Shown piece after piece: positions 24,514 to 28,622 of a stretch of DNA of 28,622 nucleotides. How positions within the stretch are numbered: position 1 is the first letter of the stretch; each line of letters opens with the position of its first letter. The position numbers and the translations under genes are program-made. This DNA comes from Oscillospiraceae bacterium (lineage in GTDB: Bacteria > Bacillota_A > Clostridia > Oscillospirales > Oscillospiraceae): assembly GCA_017549325.1 (NCBI GenBank), contig JAFYVA010000058.1, forward strand, positions 1 through 28,622. Reading direction: 5' to 3'. A model generated the notes under the pieces. The model was not told the origin of the DNA and searched no databases. It saw nothing but the letters and a program-made list of their open reading frames with translations.

Positions 24514-25095
24514 TTATTCCTCCCCACGGAACACGATTCCGTTCTCGTCAGCCTTTTCAATGACGGCCAGTGCGTAATAGGGCACATCTGCCATAGCGCG
24601 GAACTTGTCGCCGCCGCCCTGGAAGCCCTTCTCCACTGCCACGCCGATACCCTCGAGGGTCGCACCGCACTTATTCACGATGTCCACCAGACCGCCCATG
24701 GCATAACCGTTGGCCATGAAGTCGTCAATGATCAGCACATGATCCTCGGGCTTGAGCCACTCCTGAGACACCAGCAGCGTCACCTTCTTCTTATAGGTAT
24801 AGGAGAAGATCTCGCTCTGGATCAGGCCGCTCTCGATGTTGTCGCTCTTGGCCTTCTTGGCAAAGAGCATGGGTACGCCGTACTTCTGGGCGCAGGCGGT
24901 AGCCAGTGCGATACCGCTGGCCTCAGCCGTCAGCACCACGGTGATCTTGCTGGTATCGAAGTGCTTGGCGAACTCGTCGGCGATGTCGCTCAGCAGCTTG
25001 GTATCCACGCGGTGGTTGAGGAAGCCGTCGATCTTGATGATGTTGCCGGGCAGGACTTTGCCTTCGCGGCGGATGCGTTCTTTCAGCAGTTCCAT
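24514..25095 (-). CDS. xpt: Xanthine phosphoribosyltransferase
   Basis: Salvages xanthine to XMP with PRPP. The 193-residue length matches the Xpt family. Motifs are the N-terminal MELLKERIRREGKVLPGNIIKIDGFLNHR region read in two parts, TAEASGIALA and the PRPP-binding loop VLIIDDFMANGYAMGGL. It is directly followed by the GMP synthase gene, giving a two-step xanthine-to-GMP route in one operon. RBS GGGAGAAGAGAG precedes ATG at 25095. No purine riboswitch core is visible in the 50-nt leader. Confidence 0.94.
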   Translation of the reverse strand: MELLKERIRREGKVLPGNIIKIDGFLNHRVDTKLLSDIADEFAKHFDTSKITVVLTAEASGIALATACAQKYGVPMLFAKKAKSDNIESGLIQSEIFSYTYKKKVTLLVSQEWLKPEDHVLIIDDFMANGYAMGGLVDIVNKCGATLEGIGVAVEKGFQGGGDKFRAMADVPYYALAVIEKADENGIVFRGEE

Positions 25096-25144
25096 TCTCT
25101 CTTCTCCCTTATTATTAAAGTGTTTCTCTTTTCAAAACGAAAAA

Positions 25145-25173
25145 TCCATACCACGCTAATGGTACACCACCAA
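25145..25173 (-). promoter_or_regulatory. Candidate promoter of xpt-guaA
   Basis: On the minus strand, -35 TTGGTG (25173-25168), a 17-bp spacer and -10 TATGGA (25150-25145), about 50 bp before the xpt start. The inverted repeat TACCA-N6-TGGTA falls within the spacer and -10. Confidence 0.5.
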
Positions 25174-25232
25174 CGGCAAAAATGCAACTGCAAATCTCGT
25201 ATTTCTGCCATCAGCAGAACTTATTTTTTCAC

Positions 25233-25793
25233 TTAAAAACCGAAGGCGATGCCCACCGCAGCAGACAGGACGATAAACACGATGGGGTGGAAGTTCTTCA
25301 CCTTGGGCACGAAGCGGGTCAGCACCAGAATCGCCGCCGCCAGTGCCAGTTCCTTCCAGCGAAAGACGGCAAGTCCCGCGGCACCCAGATCCAGCAGCGC
25401 CATCGCCGCCACGCCCAGACCGGCCGAGGCCACCATGGCCACCGAGGCGGGGCGCAGGCCGTAGAAGGCCGCCTCCACATAGCGGTTGGTGCGGAACTTC
25501 TCCAGCACCTTCACCACCAGCAGGATGATGATCAGCGAGGGCAGCACAAGGCCGAAGGTGGCGCAGAGGGCGCCCGGGATGCCCGCCGTCTCAAAGCCCA
25601 CGTAGGTGGCCATGTTGACGCCGATGGGGCCGGGGGTCGACTCGCTGACAGCCAGCATATCCGCCAGCTGCGCGGAGGTGAACCATCCTTTCCGCTGAGA
25701 GATGTCCTCCAAAAACGGCAGCGTGGCCAGACCGCCGCCCACGGCGAAGAGGCCCGCTTTGAAAAACTCGTAAAACAGCTGCAGATAGATCAT
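25233..25793 (-). CDS. chrA: Chromate-transporter (CHR) family protein, short form, second subunit
   Basis: A 186-residue half-size CHR protein with several membrane helices. The family motif is near the N-terminus, FAVGGGLATLPFLEDISQRKGW, followed by ESTPGPIGVNMATYVGF. Short CHR proteins occur as tandem pairs that form a heterodimer equal to one long ChrA. Its ATG (25793) overlaps the stop of the upstream half by 4 nt, so the pair is coupled. The true substrate in anaerobes may be another anion rather than chromate; no chromate-resistance partner is present. Confidence 0.88.
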   Translation of the reverse strand: MIYLQLFYEFFKAGLFAVGGGLATLPFLEDISQRKGWFTSAQLADMLAVSESTPGPIGVNMATYVGFETAGIPGALCATFGLVLPSLIIILLVVKVLEKFRTNRYVEAAFYGLRPASVAMVASAGLGVAAMALLDLGAAGLAVFRWKELALAAAILVLTRFVPKVKNFHPIVFIVLSAAVGIAFGF

Positions 25794-26332
25794 CGTTTCG
25801 CACCTCCCACCGCTTTGATGAGGATGCCCGCCACGGCGGAAGCCACCACCGGCACCACGGGCGTGATGTCCGTCAGCAGCGACAGTGCCAGCACCGCCGC
25901 GAAGATCAGCACCGCCTTGCAGTCCTTTACGGCGTTCTTCCACAGCTTGAGGACCGCATTGAAGATCAGCACGCACACGCACACGCGGATGCCCGCAAAG
26001 GCGTGCTGCACCGCCGCCACATGGGAGAATTCCCCGATAATGCCCGCCAGGATCATCATAATGATCAGCGAGGGCAGCACGATGCCAAAGGTCGCCGCCA
26101 CCGCGCCGATCAAACCGCTCTGCTTATGACCGATAAAGGTGGCGGTGTTGACGGCGATGATGCCGGGGGTACACTGGCCGATGGCGAAGTAGTCCGTCAA
26201 TTCCTCCTCCGTGGCCCAACCGCGGTTTTCCACCACTTCCCGCTGCAAAATGGGCAGCATGGCCATACCGCCGCCGAAGGTCATCACGCCCACCTTGGCA
26301 AAGGTGAGCAGCAATTTTCCGATTTGTTTCAC
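25790..26332 (-). CDS. chrA: Chromate-transporter (CHR) family protein, short form, first subunit
   Basis: A 180-residue half-size CHR protein, with TFAKVGVMTFGGGMAMLPIL, then QREVVENRGW and CTPGIIAVNTATFIGHKQSG as signature segments, followed by hydrophobic helices. A GTG start at 26332 is chosen, since TAGGAG lies 8 nt upstream. An in-frame ATG eight codons earlier overlaps the end of birA and has no RBS. It lies 16 nt downstream of birA in the same direction, so the three genes are likely one transcript. Confidence 0.87.
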   Translation of the reverse strand: MKQIGKLLLTFAKVGVMTFGGGMAMLPILQREVVENRGWATEEELTDYFAIGQCTPGIIAVNTATFIGHKQSGLIGAVAATFGIVLPSLIIMMILAGIIGEFSHVAAVQHAFAGIRVCVCVLIFNAVLKLWKNAVKDCKAVLIFAAVLALSLLTDITPVVPVVASAVAGILIKAVGGAKR

Positions 26333-26348
26333 CGTTTTCGCTCCTATC

Positions 26349-27086
26349 TTACACATATCCGTACAGACCGCGCACCGACACCTCGCCGCTGCGGACCGTC
26401 TCCCGTTTTCCTTCCCGCTCCACCACAAGACCGTAGCGTCCGTCGATATCAATGGCTTCTGCTGTCTCCTCTCCGGGCAGCAATCGGCAGGTCTTGCCGA
26501 CGGTGACGCAGCGGCGGCGGTACTCGTCCAAATAGGTCTCGGGGGCGCACAGGTGCCGCAGCGTCTGCTGCAGCGCTTCCACCACCGCCGATTCCAGCGC
26601 CGCATCGTCAACGGTGCAACCCTTTTCCGCCTCCAGCGACGAGGCGATGGCCGCCACCTCGGGAGAGAAGTCCGACGCCTTGTGGTGCACATTCAAGCCA
26701 AGACCCAGCACCACGAAATCCACGCTGCCGTCACTTGCCAGCGCCGATTCTGTCAAAAGTCCTGCGATTTTCTTTCCGTTCAACACCAGATCGTTGGGCC
26801 ATTTGATGCCCACTTCCCTGCCTGCAACGGTCTCGATGGCCATCGCCGCCGAGGCCGCCGCCATAGCGCTCAGGGGCAGCAAGTCCTCCGCGCTGCACAA
26901 GGGGCGCCACAGCACCGAGACATAGAGCCCCAATCCCGCGGGCGACTCGAAACTGCGGCCCAATCTTCCCCGTCCCGCGCTCTGGCTGCGGGCGATGATG
27001 ACCGCCTCCGTCTCCCCCTCGCGGGCGAGGGCTTTGGCCACGTCGTTGGTGGAGGTGACCTCCTCATAGCGATAGAACTGCAGCAC
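26349..27086 (-). CDS. birA: Biotin--protein ligase without DNA-binding domain
   Basis: Attaches biotin to carboxylase/decarboxylase carrier domains through biotinyl-AMP. The 245 residues begin at the catalytic domain: STNDVAKALA, the nucleotide loop GRGRLGRSFESPAGLGLYVS, KWPNDLVLNGKKIAGLL, then GLGLNVH and the C-terminal SH3-like part (DIDGRYGLVVEREGKRETVRSGEVS). No N-terminal winged helix is present, so this is a group I BirA that cannot itself repress transcription. The start is GTG at 27086, because AAGGAGG lies 9 nt upstream; longer in-frame readings would run through the RBS. It is divergent from the biotin transporter gene. Confidence 0.93.
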   Translation of the reverse strand: MLQFYRYEEVTSTNDVAKALAREGETEAVIIARSQSAGRGRLGRSFESPAGLGLYVSVLWRPLCSAEDLLPLSAMAAASAAMAIETVAGREVGIKWPNDLVLNGKKIAGLLTESALASDGSVDFVVLGLGLNVHHKASDFSPEVAAIASSLEAEKGCTVDDAALESAVVEALQQTLRHLCAPETYLDEYRRRCVTVGKTCRLLPGEETAEAIDIDGRYGLVVEREGKRETVRSGEVSVRGLYGYV

Positions 27087-27118
27087 GAACGGCCACCTCC
27101 TTAACACATAGTATGTTC

Positions 27119-27147
27119 ATTTTACCATTTTTACTCGCCGCCGTAAA
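27119..27147 (-). promoter_or_regulatory. Candidate promoter of the birA operon
   Basis: On the minus strand, -35 TTTACG (27147-27142), a 17-bp spacer and -10 TAAAAT (27124-27119), about 33 bp from the GTG start. Confidence 0.5.
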
Positions 27148-27165
27148 GGGGGAAAGCGCCCGCCC

Positions 27166-27194
27166 TTGACAAACCGCTCCGCGCCCTGTATGGT
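27166..27194 (+). promoter_or_regulatory. Promoter of bioY
   Basis: -35 TTGACA (27166-27171), 17-bp spacer, -10 TATGGT (27189-27194), about 30 bp before the TTG start. No clear operator is seen. Confidence 0.7.
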
Positions 27195-27224
27195 GAGGGT
27201 ATCCCATGAAAGGAGGGCGGCAAG

Positions 27225-27755
27225 TTGAAAGCAAGAGAACTGACCTTCGCGGCACTTTTTGCCGCCCTGACGGCGGCTGCCGCCTTTCTCCGCATTCCCC
27301 TTGGCCCCGTGGCGGTGACGCCGCAATTTCTCATTACCGCCATGGCGGGCGTCATACTGGGTGCAAAATGGGGCGCCGTATCACAGGGGCTCTATGTGGC
27401 GCTGGGCCTTGTCGGCCTGCCCCTTTTTACCATGGGCGGCGGCTTTGGCTATGTGCTGCAGCCCACCTTCGGCTTTCTGCTGGGACTCATCGCCGCCGCA
27501 GCCGTCATCGGCGGCATCGCCAAGGGCCGCGCCGCCCCGCGCCGTATTCTCCTCGCCGCGCTGGCAGGCTTGGCCGTTCTCTATCTTATCGGCCTGCCCT
27601 ACATGGCGCTGATTTACAGGAGCTATCTCCATCAGGATATCCCCCTCGGGAAGCTTCTGATGATGGGGTGTATCCCCTTCCTCCCCTTCGACGCGGTGAA
27701 GATTCTCCTCACCGCCGTCCTCTGCCCCATCCTGCAAAAAGGACTGAGAAGATAA
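27225..27755 (+). CDS. bioY: Biotin transporter substrate-binding (S) component BioY
   Basis: A 176-residue ECF-type S component that takes up biotin, usually with a shared EcfAAT module. It has about six hydrophobic helices and the family pattern AKWGAVSQGLYVALGLVGLP, then FTMGGGFGYVLQPTFGFLLG. The start is TTG at 27225, with AAAGGAGG 8 nt upstream; the protein begins MKARELTFAALFAALTAAAA. It is divergent from birA, so biotin uptake and use are adjacent. No ecfA/ecfT genes lie in the window. Confidence 0.93.
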   Translation: MKARELTFAALFAALTAAAAFLRIPLGPVAVTPQFLITAMAGVILGAKWGAVSQGLYVALGLVGLPLFTMGGGFGYVLQPTFGFLLGLIAAAAVIGGIAKGRAAPRRILLAALAGLAVLYLIGLPYMALIYRSYLHQDIPLGKLLMMGCIPFLPFDAVKILLTAVLCPILQKGLRR

Positions 27756-27758
27756 AAC

Positions 27759-27786
27759 AAGCACCGCTCACAGAGCGGTGCTTTTT
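27759..27786. terminator. Intrinsic terminator between bioY and the phosphatase gene
   Basis: AGCACCGCTC-ACA-GAGCGGTGCT followed by TTTT, with AAAACA on the 5' side. It is 4 bp after the bioY stop and 3 bp beyond the convergent phosphatase stop, so it probably works both ways. Confidence 0.9.
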
Positions 27787-27788
27787 GC

Positions 27789-28238
27789 TTATTCCAATGC
27801 CTCCAACAGACCCTGACAGCCGGCGAGCACATCGTCCCATGTGGCGTCGAAGTCGCCCGTGTACCAGGGGTCAGCCACATCGCCGCTGCGTCCTGCGTAG
27901 TCCAGGAGCATCCGCATCTTGCCCTCGGGGTCGCCGCCGCAGATGGCGTGCATTCTGCGCATATTGGAGCCGTCCATGCAGATGAGCAGGTCGTAGTATT
28001 CATAGTCCTGCACCGTCATCTGCCGTGCGGCATGGCCTGCACAGCCGATGCCGTGCTGAGCCAGCTTGCGTCGGGCAGGGGGATAGACGCCGTTGCCGAT
28101 CTCCTCGCGGCTCACCGCCGCCGATGCGATGCAGAACTCATGCTCCCGCCCCGCCTTTTTCACCAGATCCTTCATCACAAACTCGGCCATAGGGCTGCGA
28201 CAGATATTGCCGTGGCAAACGAAAAGTATCTTGTGCAT
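27789..28238 (-). CDS. Low-molecular-weight protein-tyrosine phosphatase
   Basis: A 149-residue cytoplasmic phosphatase acting on phosphotyrosine. The P-loop is V-C8-HGNIC-R14-SP at the N-terminus, and the general acid is D123 in ADPWYTGDF. These are the three catalytic residues of the family. The RBS GGAGG is 8 nt from ATG. The bacterial homologues YwlE/YfkJ/PtpA act on phospho-arginine, stress or capsule targets; no partner kinase lies here. Transcribed alone from the promoter at 28265-28293. Confidence 0.94.
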   Translation of the reverse strand: MHKILFVCHGNICRSPMAEFVMKDLVKKAGREHEFCIASAAVSREEIGNGVYPPARRKLAQHGIGCAGHAARQMTVQDYEYYDLLICMDGSNMRRMHAICGGDPEGKMRMLLDYAGRSGDVADPWYTGDFDATWDDVLAGCQGLLEALE

Positions 28239-28264
28239 ATCCGTTCCTCCGTGGTTTTTTCAGT

Positions 28265-28293
28265 AGTATAGCACGAAACCACCCTTTCGCCAA
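28265..28293 (-). promoter_or_regulatory. Promoter of the phosphatase gene
   Basis: On the minus strand, -35 TTGGCG (28293-28288), a 17-bp spacer and -10 TATACT (28270-28265), 27 bp before the start codon. Confidence 0.65.
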
Positions 28294-28323
28294 GGAATTT
28301 TCGCACCGCACCTCCCCCTCAAG

Positions 28324-28382
28324 AAAAAAATCTCAAAAATTTGAAAATTTTTGTTGACATTGGGCCATTGCATGAGTATAAT
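28324..28382 (+). promoter_or_regulatory. Strong tRNA operon promoter with AT-rich upstream element
   Basis: Consensus -35 TTGACA (28354-28359), 17-bp spacer and consensus -10 TATAAT (28377-28382). A/T tracts at 28324-28353 (for example AAAATTTTTG) immediately upstream fit an UP element for the RNA polymerase alpha subunit, as expected for stable-RNA genes. Confidence 0.9.
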
Positions 28383-28410
28383 AACTCATGTCGCTTGACG
28401 CGGCAGAATC

Positions 28411-28487
28411 GGGAGCATAGCTCAGCTGGTTAGAGCACCTGCCTTACAAGCAGGGGGTCACTGGTTCGAGTCCAGTTGTTCCCACCA
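28411..28487 (+). tRNA. tRNA-Val (anticodon TAC)
   Basis: 77 nt including an encoded CCA. Acceptor GGGAGCA pairs with TGTTCCC, anticodon stem CCTGC/GCAGG encloses the loop CTTACAA, and the T arm contains GGTTCGAGTCC. Anticodon TAC at 28445-28447. Confidence 0.96.
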
Positions 28488-28493
28488 AAAAAT

Positions 28494-28570
28494 GGCCAAG
28501 TAGTTCAGTTGGTTAGAACGCCAGCCTGTCACGCTGGAGGTCGAGGGTTCGAGCCCCTTCTTGGTCGCCA
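28494..28570 (+). tRNA. tRNA-Asp (anticodon GTC)
   Basis: 77 nt including an encoded CCA. Acceptor GGCCAAG pairs with CTTGGTC, anticodon stem CCAGC/GCTGG encloses the loop CTGTCAC, and the T loop is GGTTCGAGCC. Anticodon GTC at 28528-28530. It starts 6 nt after tRNA-Val. Confidence 0.96.
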
Positions 28571-28573
28571 TTT

Positions 28574-28622
<49 letters not shown>

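Noticed and set aside
25096..25232. Purine riboswitch upstream of xpt
   Set aside because: The conserved purine aptamer segments are not visible, and the predicted transcript leader is only about 50 nt. A search with the Rfam purine model would settle it.
25794..25982. N-terminal extension of the second CHR protein
   Set aside because: It reads the end of the first CHR gene out of frame; the ATG in the ATGA overlap at 25793 gives the normal family N-terminus.

Overview
The window looks like chromosome from a GC-rich Clostridia member, most likely an Oscillospiraceae gut commensal (Flavonifractor/Oscillibacter/Lawsonibacter-like). This is inferred from strong AGGAGG ribosome binding sites, the short HisG plus HisZ system, a PHP-type histidinol phosphatase, a HisIE fusion, a sortase-type surface protein ending in SPKTAD plus a membrane anchor, and tRNA genes with encoded CCA. 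No phage, insertion sequence or CRISPR array is visible; most of it is compact, operon-organised core metabolism.

Layout. 1-760 (minus): the 5' end of ilvB behind an unusually complete attenuation leader, with a promoter, a 22-bp palindrome, a 24-codon leader peptide rich in Ile/Leu/Val, alternative hairpins and an intrinsic terminator. 900-3676 (plus): a two-gene operon for a cytoplasmic molybdopterin oxidoreductase and its four-cluster ferredoxin subunit. 3681-11975 (minus): a complete ten-gene histidine operon, hisZ-G-D-C-B-H-A-F-IE-hisK, with its own promoter. 11991-13267 (minus): an iron-type alcohol dehydrogenase, divergent from an ABC-F ATPase (13298-15195, plus). 15206-16965 (minus): a secreted, probably sortase-anchored protein. 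17007-18580 (minus): three small integral membrane proteins.

18742-23411 is the least ordinary block. Two overlapping LysR-type regulators (minus) diverge from a two-gene operon (plus) encoding a signal-less right-handed beta-helix protein of unknown function and a zinc-dependent MDR alcohol dehydrogenase. The 341-bp intergenic region carries several inverted repeats. I regard this as the best candidate for an undescribed system.

23462-25173 (minus) is a two-gene purine salvage operon: xpt makes XMP from xanthine, and a GMP synthase that lacks the glutamine amidotransferase domain would convert XMP to GMP. 25233-27147 (minus) holds birA (no DNA-binding domain) and a split chromate-type transporter pair; bioY is divergent from birA (27166-27755, plus). 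The window closes with a low-molecular-weight phosphotyrosine phosphatase (minus) and the start of a tRNA operon (Val-Asp-Phe, plus) under a consensus promoter.

How they work together: branched-chain amino acid and histidine synthesis, purine salvage and biotin uptake/ligation are self-contained pathway units, mostly with a recognisable promoter and intrinsic terminator. All functional calls come from reading motifs by eye; no database search was possible.
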